Shown here piece by piece: positions 1-10,106 of a stretch of DNA of 64,000 bases (its first letter is position 1; each line of letters begins with the position of its first letter). The notes below the pieces were generated by a model that ran no database searches, had not been told where the DNA came from, and worked only from the letters and a program-made list of their open reading frames with translations. Source of the DNA: Omphalotus guepiniiformis (taxonomy: Eukaryota; Basidiomycota; Agaricomycetes; Agaricales; Omphalotaceae). The translations under genes were made by a program, and so were the position numbers. The DNA is taken from the NCBI GenBank assembly GCA_028554645.1, contig JAQOOI010000064.1:1054001-1118000 (forward strand), given 5' to 3'.

Positions 1-595
1 GTAATAAACCATGCGACGGTCCGACAATCGTAGGTGCAACATATTGACGGAAAGCTGCAATTTGTACATTGTTAGGAAGTAGGTATAGCTAAGTCGCATG
101 GGTAATCAAGCAAGGGGTTTGAATAGGCTTTTCGACTTACATCATAAGAAGTTGTGTTTGGATGACACTGTCTCCACTCAAATTTTCTACCATCTCCCGA
201 GAAGGTGAATCCGCGAGCACTACACCCGTCAACTCAGGACCTACAAAACCTAAATATATGGCGGATATGGTGCTCACCTGTGTGTCGAGCCAGGAAGGAC
301 TAGGTGGGACATTGGTATTCTTTTCGCTCCGATAATGACTATGCCCAGGTGGTTTCCCGGACTCCATTCCAAGGTGGCAAAAACGTCCTTTCCCCTAGTT
401 ACCTGAATCGATCATAAGCACACAGCAAAGAAACTTACTATAGTGGCAGCGTACTATGGTCCTCGGGTTGAGCATGAGTCCTCGCTCGAACGTCTCGAAT
501 GAAAAGAATATAGGTTTCGTGTCCTCTCCTATAACAACACAAGCGCGTGGGTCGTCTCGGCCAGTGAAGAACAAATCATAAGTAGGGTCTTCCAT
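1..595 (-). CDS. DUF6593-domain protein, cut by the left edge
   Basis: Function unknown; DUF6593 is a family I know from mushroom-forming fungi. I place the start at the ATG at 595, which opens with MEDPTYDLFF followed by DDPRACVVIGED. Exons that keep one frame are about 595-441, 392-278, 219-141 and 88-1. They give the pattern I remember for the family: a strand ending FATLEWSPGNHLGIV, then a Gly-Ser-Thr-His turn, then FSGDGRKFEWR, then NNVQIAAFRQYV, and VGPSHGLL just at the edge. Phases fit at each junction (GTACGC, GTGAGC and GTAAGT donors). The C-terminus lies outside the window. No membrane segment or catalytic motif is visible. The family call rests on recalled patterns, not a search. 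Confidence 0.8.
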
Positions 596-1255
596 TGAGA
601 GCCGGAATAGACTCTTGCCTTGCAAAAAGTTGATTCTTTTAAGACCTTTCCCTGGGACCTAGCTCCCGTGATAGGCGCGTCTCATGGGAACAAGTAATCG
701 ATAGTGGCGCAAGAACAGAAGCTTGGGGCCTAGGTCGAGGTCGTTCACAACGGCGCGAAAACCTTCTTCGTGCCCTTCAGCGCTTTGCTCATGGTCGTTG
801 GGCATGATACTGAAGATATAGTGGTCAACCGTCAATCCAGAAGGCACTAAGGCCTGTCATAGTCGGGCACTAAAAGTCTAATTGCCCGCAGGCAAAACCC
901 GGAGCTTTCCCAAAAGTGATTAGTTCCTGAGCGCCCACGTTTTATCGAAGAACACCAAAGGAAAAAAGTCTCAAAGACTTCGAGGTGAAGATTTGAAGCA
1001 AAAAACACGCTTGTTGTCGTTTCTCCTTCTGGGCTTTCTTAAGGCCGAGGCTGTTCATCGAAGCCTGATCAAAACAATCGATCATATTAAACGCGCGGTT
1101 TGATGCGGTCAGATGAAAGTACAAGTCTGATAGAAACAAACCAACGGGTGAAGCTGCGGACAGCAATACCGAATTCGGGCAAGCAAAGCGGGAAGTGTTT
1201 GGCTGAATGGATCCTGCGATGCATATGAACAACAATAGTAGCGGCAAGGGACGTT
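596..1255. other. No confident gene; spacer between two minus-strand genes
   Basis: This stretch lies between the stop of the BTB gene (1256) and the start of the DUF6593 gene (595), both on the minus strand. It should hold the 3' end of one transcript and the promoter of the other. Minus-strand open frames at 659-847 and 942-1247 have no recognisable motif, and no splice pattern links them to either neighbour. Confidence 0.5.
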
Positions 1256-2583
1256 CTAGGAGTTGACTTTCCAGAGAGGTCGCTTACGCATCTTCCGGGT
1301 AACATGCACCGCACTCCCTCCTCCGCCGAACGCGAGTACTACGGTCTCCTCACAGCCAGAACCTCGTGCAATTCCACGTTTCCTGATTTCGATTGCATCT
1401 TTGGCAAACTTGAAGCGAGCTTGGTCCGACCCTTTCATCATAGGTTAGGTATAGCATATTCAACGGCAGGATGGACACTGTACCAATCTGAAAGCTCGGA
1501 GATTCGACGGCCGTTTTAAACATCTCGAAGGGTACCCTTGAGAATATCTGAAGCAGTTTTTCACGACCATGTTGCTCCGAACCTGTCGGCGCACCATTTG
1601 AAGTGCCGTGTATGTTCAACAGCTCTGGAAGCGCCACCACCAAGAAATGGAAGACATCATCCCGTATTCTTTTTGCATAAAGGCCAAACACTGTAACAGG
1701 AGGTATATCTCGAGTTTCTGCGCCACTTGATGGGAGAGGGATTGTGTCAATGAACTCTAACCAAGAAGTGATGGTGTCGACTGATATGGAACGTCTACAA
1801 GTTTCGTATGCGTATTCGCAGAGGTCCTCCATACCGCCAAGCATGCAACCGGCGGCAAGAACCGCGCGCGCGTTGTCGTTTCGAATGAGTCTTAACGAGA
1901 TGGATGAGTACAGATAACCGAGTGCTTGTAGAGGTTGAACACTATGTAAGTAATGATGCTGTAAGCTTTGAAAGAACATGTTATGTACCTATAGCAAAAC
2001 CCTTAAAGATCATGAGACGAGAAATTGGACAGAGATCTGTTTACAGGCGTACCTCCTGCGTGATTTCCGGTTCTCTATCTAGAGAGACATAGATTGTCCT
2101 CAAACTTCCAACTTGAGGAGATGTTGACATGAGTTGCACCAGTAGTGGTGAACGGGATAGGATTATTGCGTGAAGCCGATATACGTTTTGATGTGCGTGC
2201 TATAGGAAACGATGTGAATAACCACTCATACAGAATAGATTGCAGAATCACTAGTATTGTATCAGCATAGTCCTAACATATGCTACAAAGTCAGGACGTG
2301 ATCCAAGAGCATCAAAAACACAAAGATTTGCTCACCCCCCGCTGAAAGCCATATTCGTAGAGGTGACCTATTATGTTTTGGTCGTGGCCTAGATAGATAG
2401 ACCTATATTTTCTTTTGAGAGAAGAATTTAGTTTGAACGCGGAGAAGCATACTGCGAGTCGGTGTAGCCGTTGGATTGATACGAGTCGGAGCCTGCCTCT
2501 GAGGAATTTGGGATTGACTCTGGACGTGAACCATTGAGGAAATGGTGACCATTTATTGGAGTTGAAGAAAGTCCAGAGCTCAT
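1256..2583 (-). CDS. BTB/POZ protein of the fungal germ-cell-less-like type
   Basis: Proteins of this type usually act as adaptors, for example for cullin-3 ubiquitin ligases; the partner here is unknown. The likely start at 2583 opens a Ser/Asn-rich head. The BTB domain is spread over short exons: about 2389-2336 (IIGHLYEYGFQRG), 2272-2252 (DYADTIL), 2199-2053 (VYRLHAIILSRSPLL ... TIYVSLDREPEITQE), a 13-base micro-exon at 2001-1989 (GFAI), then 1924-1484 (ALGYLYSS ... CEYAYETCRRSI) and 1431-1256, ending in GGSAVHVTRKMRKRPLWKVNS. Introns are 51-65 bases with GT...AG ends. The join between the first two exons near 2400-2450 has two possible acceptors. The length, about 330 residues, is shorter than many relatives. 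The domain call is firm; the role is inferred. Confidence 0.82.
1989..2001 (-). other. 13-base micro-exon of the BTB gene
   Basis: The exon before ends in GAG followed by GTACGC, and the next large exon starts at 1924 with the residues LGYLYSS. Only this 13-base segment, flanked by TTTAAG upstream and GTACAT downstream, restores both the frame and the expected residues Gly-Phe-Ala-Ile-(Ala). The flanking introns would be 51 and 64 bases. Confidence 0.75.
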
Positions 2584-2670
2584 TCGAAAAGTGAAAGAAT
2601 TACAAGTCAATTTACAAGGTTCCTTTCAAACTTGGATTCGTGTGACAGTCACAACTTATTCAGAACTTGA

Positions 2671-3506
2671 ATGCAGGCTCCCAGTGTCCCTCTTGACGCG
2701 GTCTACACTCCCTTCTGGTGTGAAGAGAATGTCTATCTTCTTGCCCACCATTTTCTCTCCGATCCTGATGTTTCTAATACCTGGGATATCTTTGCTGTCT
2801 TCATATCCAATAATGTCAAGACGGCGCGTAGCTCGATTTCACGTCTCAAGCATCGAAACCAAGACGATTCCTTGTGAATAGGTAGCTTTGTGGCACCAAA
2901 AGCTTGCAAAGCAGAAAGATCACCCGGTCATTTGGGACTATCATGTCATTCTCATATTGCGTCCTCGTCAGTTGGACCTACAAAGCTGGGTTTATGATTT
3001 CGACAGCCGTCTTGGGCTCCCTATATCTTGGACGAGTTGGTCAAGATTATATTTCCATGGGTGTGATCGTTTCTTGATTCCTGTATCTCAGGCTACTTCT
3101 TCCACACGTTCTCCCTGAGCTTGGTGGAAGAGTATCAAAGGTCAGAATTCATTAGCTACCTTTAGTCGTTCACTCAACCCTAGCAGCCTTTTTAGAGTCG
3201 TGTCTGGTACCGTACTCATGGATCATTTCGCGTCAGATCGGTCTCATATGGTATTTACGCTGCTTCAGTCTTACGCAGGATGCTTAGCCTAGTTAGATTG
3301 AAAATTCTTCTTCTGGAACTGCGGACACACCGACATACCTCCAACCTCCGCCCACTTATGCACCGCTATGTGGACGATGTTCTAGGGACAGTGGCATTAC
3401 GAACAATCTGGCGGACTATATCTCGATGATGCCTTCAAATCGTGGGTTTGGCAATATACTAGACATACAAGCCGTGTCCTCGTTCTTTCGCTGCTCCGAA
3501 ATATAG
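2671..3506 (+). CDS. NTAQ1: Protein N-terminal glutamine amidohydrolase
   Basis: Converts an N-terminal glutamine of a target protein to glutamate, the first step that marks it for the Arg/N-degron pathway. Four exons, 2671-2827, 2886-3060, 3166-3250 and 3297-3506, add up to 208 residues, close to the human enzyme. The catalytic Cys lies in PFWCEENVYLL near residue 17, the His in VIWDYHV, and the Asp in VYDFDSRLGLP. A family signature DHFASDRSHM sits in exon 3, and PPPTYAPLCG and NNLADYISMM in exon 4. The protein ends FFRCSEI. The intron after residue 110 is longest, 105 bases. It lies divergent from the BTB gene, with 87 bases between starts, so a shared promoter is likely. Confidence 0.92.
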
Positions 3507-3798
3507 AACTACATAGTGAATGTCACAGACATATACAAAATTTTGCCAATACATCACAAGATATGAAGTACACTTCCGATCCCTAGTGCGTCAAAGAGCG
3601 CTCTGTCAATGGTCATTCCCAAAGTCCAGTGACATCGTGGTGGTTCATCATTATTCTCCTGGTTGGAAGCGATTAATATATTAAATAATTAGAGCATGCG
3701 ATGCGGGTCATCTGTGAGATAGACCCGAGATAGACGCAGTAAGCAAATGGCCGGACGCTGACCGGTGAAAACTTACAGGTAGTTTGAAGTTAGTTTGG

Positions 3799-4095
3799 TC
3801 ATGACTGCCAATTACTGCGAGAGTGCTGAGTTTTCTTCAACACCAGGTCGGGTGATGCAGCGTCTTTCCTGAAGGGAACGAAGATTGGCATGGGCCCAGA
3901 AGGCCTCCTCCCTTGCTGTAGGGGTAGCGATGCTCTCATTGGCATCGGGGACACAATAGGCGACGACAAGGGAGTCGCGGGTGTCGGTAGCCTGCTGCTA
4001 CCCTTGGACACATACGAGGATGCTGCGCCCACATTGTTTGTGAATGGATGGACTGCGAAGGGATTAAAAGAGTCGGGAATAGGTGAGCGAGACAT
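3799..4095 (-). CDS. Small Pro/Ser-rich hypothetical protein
   Basis: I do not recognise a named family. A single 98-residue frame starts MSRSPIPDSFNPFAVHPF and is rich in Pro, Ser and Thr, with repeats of the kind TPATPLSSPIVSP. A basic patch QQGRRPSGPMPIFVPFRK is followed by SPDLVLKKT near the end. This arrangement (GPMPIFVPFR, then SPxL and KK) resembles small disordered proteins I recall from other basidiomycetes, so I take it as a real gene. No signal peptide, membrane segment or cysteine pair is visible. It lies downstream of NTAQ1 on the other strand, leaving about 290 bases between the stops. Confidence 0.55.
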   Translation of the reverse strand: MSRSPIPDSFNPFAVHPFTNNVGAASSYVSKGSSRLPTPATPLSSPIVSPMPMRASLPLQQGRRPSGPMPIFVPFRKDAASPDLVLKKTQHSRSNWQS

Positions 4096-4496
4096 GCTAT
4101 GATCTGAAGTGGGGAAACCTGGGGTAAAGAAACGGTTGTATGTTGATGCCTTTATGCTCCCCCAGAGCCCCAGCCTTGCTCCTGGTTCCTGTCCCTGTGC
4201 TCCTATTGCGTGCTGTTCGCCTCGTCCTTAGCCTCAAATTACATAACACGTGTCACCTTGATACATGGAACGGTTGCGAACGGTAGCCCGTTCATGTATA
4301 AGTGGACTGCCTTCTGATAAAATATCTTTGGTTAGGTTCCAGCTCCGGTGAAAGCTCGGATTCAACGTGAAATTCCTTCTGTTAAGATATAGCTCGCTCT
4401 AATCTAACACGTTGCAAACATCCTTTCTGATTACCACCAATCACCCTCCGCTGAACCAAACGACGAGATGGCAAGTATTCCACATGACGTATATCT
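4096..4496. other. Promoter side of the small gene and 3' side of ATP12
   Basis: No supported gene. Plus-strand open frames that begin at 4412 and 4468 run antisense through the last two exons of ATP12 and look like shadows of it. The segment 4240-4330 holds a TATA-like run (TGTATAAG at 4294-4301) that could serve the minus-strand gene at 3799-4095 only from the wrong side, so I assign it no role. Confidence 0.4.
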
Positions 4497-5633
4497 TCAT
4501 ATTATTGATAGAAGAGAAGCAGCACTTCCGAGCTGTCTGCGAATATCATGGAAGTCGACGTCATGGGCTGCAAAGGAAATGGATGATAAGTTCTCAGCAA
4601 AGCGGAGAAACAAGTCATGGTCTGGACTCACTGTCTTCCACTTCTCCCCATCGTTCAATTTGGCTGTTCACTTCAACCCGGGCCGCCTCGGAAGCTTGCT
4701 CCACGGAAAGATGGCGTTTGACTAGTGCCAAGGCAATTATGAGCGATTTTGTTGCGTAGGTGGCGCGTTCCAGTGCTATTCGACGAAGATACGTTAGAGG
4801 GATTTGCGAGAGAGAGAGAGAGAGGGAGAAATATTCCACACACACCTGCCATTTCCCAATGGTTGAGGCCCGCTAGGACGGTAGCCAATTTTCTTTTGGT
4901 TTCTTCCGGTTGGGAGTTGGCCAGAATAGAGTTGAACTTGTGAATTTTCACATCAAAAGTTTTCTGAACCCAGGAGTGGAGCGGATCCCAATGCTGCTCT
5001 TGTAATTTGACCAGAGGATCGGGATATTCCTGGTAGAAACTAAAGACGGAGTTAGAATCCATTTCTAGACATGAAAAAGGTGACACGTACCATATTGTGT
5101 CCGTATCTAAGTATTCCAACAGAGCCTTGCCAACTCCGGCCCGCGAATCGTTTTCAACTAAGGAGTCGATAGCTCTCGACACCAAGGAAGTCTGAACTCT
5201 TATCAAAATTGGTTCAACCACAAAACGCGAGAACAATTCACCATAGGCAAAGCATGCGGCTTTAGCAATGTAGCCTGGTGCTCCCACTCTGCGGCAACAA
5301 GTGTGGCCACCAGTCGTTTCTGGCGCGGTAAAAGCAGGGTGTTTCCAGAGGGTGTCTTGAGAGCCCGATTGTCCAAGGTGACGATATATCCATTGTTACG
5401 GTCCTCGATACCAACTGAGGTCCAGAAACGTTTCATCGTGGCCTCAGCACCTGCAGATGTCCATAAATGAGTACATGACTGCGGGGGAAGGAAAAAACAC
5501 TACGATTCGTTTCTGTAATTGGAGTCCCTTCCACTATAGTAGCATTCCTGCGCCTTGAAAGAACAGAAGGACATTTTAAGATTCTTGAAGGAGGGCAAAT
5601 GGTACCCGCGCGATGGAGTTGTCTTGAGAGCAT
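4497..5633 (-). CDS. ATP12: Mitochondrial F1-ATPase assembly chaperone Atp12
   Basis: Binds the free alpha subunit of F1-ATPase in the mitochondrial matrix so that it joins beta subunits correctly. The start at 5633 opens a basic, Ser/Arg-rich presequence suited to mitochondrial import. The body begins RFWTSVGIEDRNNGYIVTLD, then ALKTPSGNTLLLP and VAAEWEHQ, then SLVSRAIDSL and LLEYLDTDTI, HWDPLHSWVQKTF, and TKSLIIALALVKRHLSVEQA. The last exon (4567-4497) gives THDVDFHDIRRQLGSAASL after a 64-base intron that starts GTGAGT. At least five introns are needed. Domain order and length (about 300 residues) match the family. A (GA)n run at 4808-4824 lies in an intron. Start to start, the gap to MSH3 is 84 bases. 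Confidence 0.93.
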
Positions 5634-5717
5634 CGTGACGCATCCACGTGATGCGAACGCGTCTCTGCCCACAGCGCTCAGGGCTCAAGCGCTCAATATT
5701 CAATTCCTGTCGGTGTT
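5634..5717. promoter_or_regulatory. Shared promoter of ATP12 and MSH3
   Basis: Only 84 bases separate the two divergent start codons, so both 5' leaders and the core promoters must lie in or overlap this stretch. It contains CACGTG-like ACGTGATGCGAACGCG and a direct repeat GCTCAGGGCTCAAGCGCTCA near 5680-5698. No TATA box is evident. Confidence 0.6.
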
Positions 5718-8700
5718 ATGTCACCTCAGAGTCCCAGTGGCTCAACGTCCCAGACAAGGCTCTCTTCATACTTTTCTCCTTCCACAAAATCTCAAGGTGT
5801 AAAACGGTCAAATTCAATAGTCGATCTCACTGAAGACTCTGATGAGGAACGGTTTTCAAAGAAAGCCAGAGAGCATCTGACGGACGCACCTTCCGGATCC
5901 TCGCCTTCTACTCAAGCAGCAGCACGGTGGTGCTATGACCCTTCCTCTCCCGTCAAGTCTGCTCAATCATGCGGACCCATCCCTGCTAGACACAGCACCC
6001 GTACGTCTAAGCGTGAAGCCCTTCGCAGGAAACTATTACAAGATAGCGGTTCAACTCTTTTTCCTGAGAAGACTTCATCAGAGGTAGCTACGGATGTGGA
6101 TACACCTGGAGTGGATGGAGACAGCGACTCTGATCCAGGGTTCAAGAAGTTGACTGAAATGTTTTCGAGAAAGCCTGACAAAGGGAAGCAGAAAGCCGCT
6201 CCTACTGGGGCAAGGACAAAAAGGACAAATGAGATCGGGCCTAGTGGGGAACCCTGGACGCCCCTTGAGAAACAGGTAATTTGAACCTTTCTTTCCCCTG
6301 AGATGGTTCCGAATACGTTGTCCGTAGGTGCTGCAGCTCAAAAAAGAAAATCCTGGTACACTGCTTATGATCGAGGTTGGGTATAAGTACAAATTCTTTG
6401 ATGAGGACGCCAAAGTGAGCTCTGCATTATCACACTAGCTGGCACCTCTTACATTCTGTCTTCACACTTAGATTGCTGCCAGGGACTTGGGAATGGTCTG
6501 CTTTCCCGATCGTAATTTTCTAGTAGCCTCAATTCCCATTGACAGGCGAGACATCCATCTGAAGAAGTAGGCACACCCCTTTTGCGTTTTATTCATATAC
6601 GTTTATCGAGCCCTCAGCCTTCTCTCTCGAGGCCACCGAGTTGGTATAGTCAATCAAATCGAGACGGCGGCCCTCAAGAAGGCTAGCGAAAATCGAAACA
6701 CATTGTTTAAACGAAAGCTTGTACACCTGTGTACTGCAGCAACGTCAGTGTTCCGTCATGACTCGAACATTCGTAGGTTGAAACCTTCCCAGATACGTCG
6801 ACGCTTTGGACTCTGTCGATGATCTTGGTGCACGTACTCCACCCCCTTTTCTCTGCATTGTGGAAGAAGGCAAGACGAAAAAAGGCAATGATGTGATCAT
6901 TGCAATAATTAGTATCTGTCCGGGCACAGGCGATGTAGTATGGGATCAATTTCAAGGTAATTCCGGTCGCTGTATGTGACCAACCATCTGAACTGACGCT
7001 TTAGACTCGCCTATGAGGCTCGAGCTTGAGGTTGGCATCAGTATGATATATCCCTTTTCATCTCTGCTGATATAAAACACAGACCAGGCTAGCACATTTG
7101 AAGCCAGCAGAGATACTATGCTCGCGAGATGGTCTAACAACACCTACCACAAAGCTTTTGTCTAACGTTCTGAGGTATTAAAGCCCTCTGTTTTAGTCAA
7201 GCTTTGTTGTCATCGCTGACAGCCAGTACAGCTCGTCTGCTGCGGATGGCAAACCGAGGATAGAGAATTTTGATAAGCAAATGAGCTATACTGAGGCTTT
7301 TGCATCCGTTTCTTCTTTCTACGAAGGCAGAAAGAAAAGCCGCCTCGCATCTGAAAATCTGAAGACTGGTATCCCTGCTCCTTATCTCATTCGAGCTCTG
7401 ACAAATGCTTGTCCCTAGGAGAACTGATGGCGTCAGTTGCTGAATTTCCCCAAAAAGTTGTCGTAGCACTAGCACATATCATTTCCCACCTATCAAGCTA
7501 CAATGTCGCGGATGCTTTGCTGGAGACCAGATATTTCACCAGGTTTACGACGCGATCCCGTATGGTCCTGGCTGCTAATACGCTGAGTAATTTGGAAATA
7601 TTCGAGAATGAGACGGACCACACTGTCCATGGTTCACTTCTGTGGGTTTTGGACCGCACAAAGACTAAGTTCGGTGCAAGATTGTTGAAGAGTTGGGTAG
7701 GTCAGCCCCTGATTGATAGAATGTGGGTCATCTGTCTCATTTCACCGGTCATTTGCGCTGATATGGGCAGTAATCAGTGCGCTACAAGAACGAGTAGATG
7801 CCATTGACGAGATAATATCCAGTTCTTCAGAGCACCTGGTTGTCCTCCGACAGACGCTAAAGAGATTGCCTGATCTCGCCAAAGGACTGTGCAGGATACA
7901 ATATGGCCAGGTCCGCGTTCAAACATCAAGCCGATCACAAAGCTAAAATAACATCATCTTAGTGCACCCCTCAAGAACTCGCTCTTCTACTCCAAACATT
8001 CAACAAAATTGGGCTTGCCTTTGAGCCCATTTCCAAACCACTTGATGTCGGATTCCAATCCACCATCCTGAATGAAATCATCTACAGCCTACCGCTTCTC
8101 AGAGACTCCATGAAAGAGCTCCTCGGAATCATCTCGTTGAAGCATGCTACGGACGGGGAAAAGGACGCACTCTGGCTCGATCCTGAAAGATATCCGACTG
8201 TTGCAGAAACAAGGATGGTAAGCATACACAGCATAAGTTTTGAAGATATGTCTGATGAATTCGAATGCTTCGATCAGGCTCTACAAGCAGTCGAATTGGA
8301 ACTACAAGAAGAACTGAAATCAAGTAAGTGCTTGAACGATTGATGATACTTTGAAAGTGACCCTCTGTATGAATTAGTTCGCAAGCTGTTGAAAATGCCT
8401 TCACTTCAGTGGGAAACTGTGGCTGGAGAAGAGGTTACGCATCTTGCTTGTATCGTTGATCTGCTTGTGCTAATATTAGTATAGTACTTGGTTGAGGTCA
8501 AGAAGAGCGAGAATAGACCGATTCCGCCGTCATGGCTGCTAGTCTCGAGGTCCGTTATTTTTTGTCGTTGAGGGCTTGAGCCATTGAAGAACGTACCCAG
8601 CACAAAAGTCATGGCTCGCTATCGACCTCCAGAAGTCTATACCAAGTTACAGGAACGGTCTCGATGGCAAGAGACTCTAGACGTCAGTTCCACATCCACA

Positions 8701-10090
8701 TCATGATCTTTTCTTTGCACTCATTTGCCTGTAGTTTGAGGCCAACCGAGCTTACGCCACTTTCTTAGACGAGATTGCTCAAAGTCATTATAACTACATG
8801 CGGAATGCAGTAAATAAGCTTGCTGTAGCAGATTGTCTACTGAGTCTTGCTCAAGTTGCTCTCCAGGTAAAGTGAGGCAGTGAGATATATAGCACCTACT
8901 GACTGATATATCTCGGAACAGCCTGATTCAAGCTATGTTCGGCCAATCTTCACTGATGATGACACAATAGAAATAGTGGAAGGTCGTCATCCTATGGTTG
9001 AAGCTCTTCGATCCGATCCTTTCATCCCTAACACAATACGAATGGGCACCTCCGGAGAGCCGAAAAGCAAGATCATCACTGGACCAAATATGGGAGGGTG
9101 AGTTTTCTGCATTGACGACTTCATGATGTACTGACAATCATGGAATTTACACAGGAAGAGCTCCTCGGTCAGAATGGTCGCCCTCATTGCTATCATGGCG
9201 CAAATAGGTAGCTATGTACCAGCTGAATCCGTCAAAATTGGGTTGCTAGACTCGATCATGACGAGAATGGGTGGTAAGTGAGCACCTGTGCATCTTGTTC
9301 TGAATCTCAACTTTTGTCTAGCTTGGGATGAGCTAGCTCGTGGGCGCTCTACTTTCATGGTTGAAATGTCGGAAACCAATGAAATACTTCAATCTGCCTC
9401 AAAACGAAGTCTAGTCATCCTTGACGAACTTGGACGGGGAACATCCACATATGATGGTGTACGCTTTGCCCTTTACTGGCGTGTAGGAAGTGACTGCTTG
9501 TACTTATTCATGTGTTAGATGGCGATTGCCAGCGCAGTCTTGCAACATTTGATTCAGTCTACCAATTGCAAGACCCTGTTCATCACACACTATCCTCTAG
9601 TCGCTGCAGAGCTCGAGAAGAAATTCCCGACTCAGGTACAGAACTTGCACATGGGTTATGCGGCGGAACTACGCGTCGACGGGACCCGAGATATCACATT
9701 TTTGTACCGACTCACTGAAGGAATTGCGTCAGGTTTTTTTCTCTCGCATTCCATCAATAACAATTACTGACATCCTGGACTTCAAGAATCCTTTGGTGTT
9801 GAATGTGGACGCTTGGCTGGACTTCCTGAGGATATTCTTCGAGTTGCATCTCAGCGATCTTCACACATGCAACAAGAAGTCACAGCGCGAATTATTCGAC
9901 AACGGTCGGTCACAAATTACACGGTTGAATCATCACTGATGTTTGTGCTTATTCATTCAGAGTTCGCAACTCTATGAAACTCATTAGGCAATGCCTAGAC
10001 GGAGCACACAATGGTTTAGTACCGAGATTGCGGATGTTAGCAGAAGCTGCATTTGAGAGCATGGAAGAGCATTCAAGTCATAATGAATAA
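5718..10090 (+). CDS. MSH3: DNA mismatch repair protein Msh3
   Basis: Partner of Msh2 in MutS-beta, which binds insertion/deletion loops in nuclear DNA. The N-terminus has a PCNA-binding box, QTRLSSYF, at residues 12-19, then a disordered acidic region. The mismatch-binding domain follows: [39 protein letters not shown]. The lever and clamp region includes [20 protein letters not shown] near 7650. The ATPase has Walker A GPNMGGKSS, cut by an intron after GPNMGG (exon ends 9097, next starts 9155), then [13 protein letters not shown], Walker [17 protein letters not shown] and FITHYPLV. It ends [17 protein letters not shown]. About a dozen introns. KYKFFDEDA and PIP box favour MSH3 over MSH6. 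The stop is 16 bases from that of POL5. Confidence 0.95.
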
Positions 10091-10106
10091 GCATACATAT
10101 AGTGCT

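Noticed and set aside
659..1247. Minus-strand open frames between the first two genes
   Set aside because: No family motif, no splice logic to neighbours, and composition like chance; probably 3' UTR and promoter.
4412..4759. Plus-strand frames in front of and over ATP12
   Set aside because: They run antisense through exons of ATP12 that are clearly conserved (VEVNSQIERWGEVED and DIRRQLGSAASL).
4808..4824. GA repeat as a possible regulatory element
   Set aside because: It sits inside an ATP12 intron and is a simple microsatellite.
5718..10090. MSH6 as an alternative name for the mismatch repair gene
   Set aside because: The N-terminal domain ([31 protein letters not shown]) and the PIP box position fit MSH3 better, and no PWWP or MSH6-type Phe-x-Glu wedge is seen.
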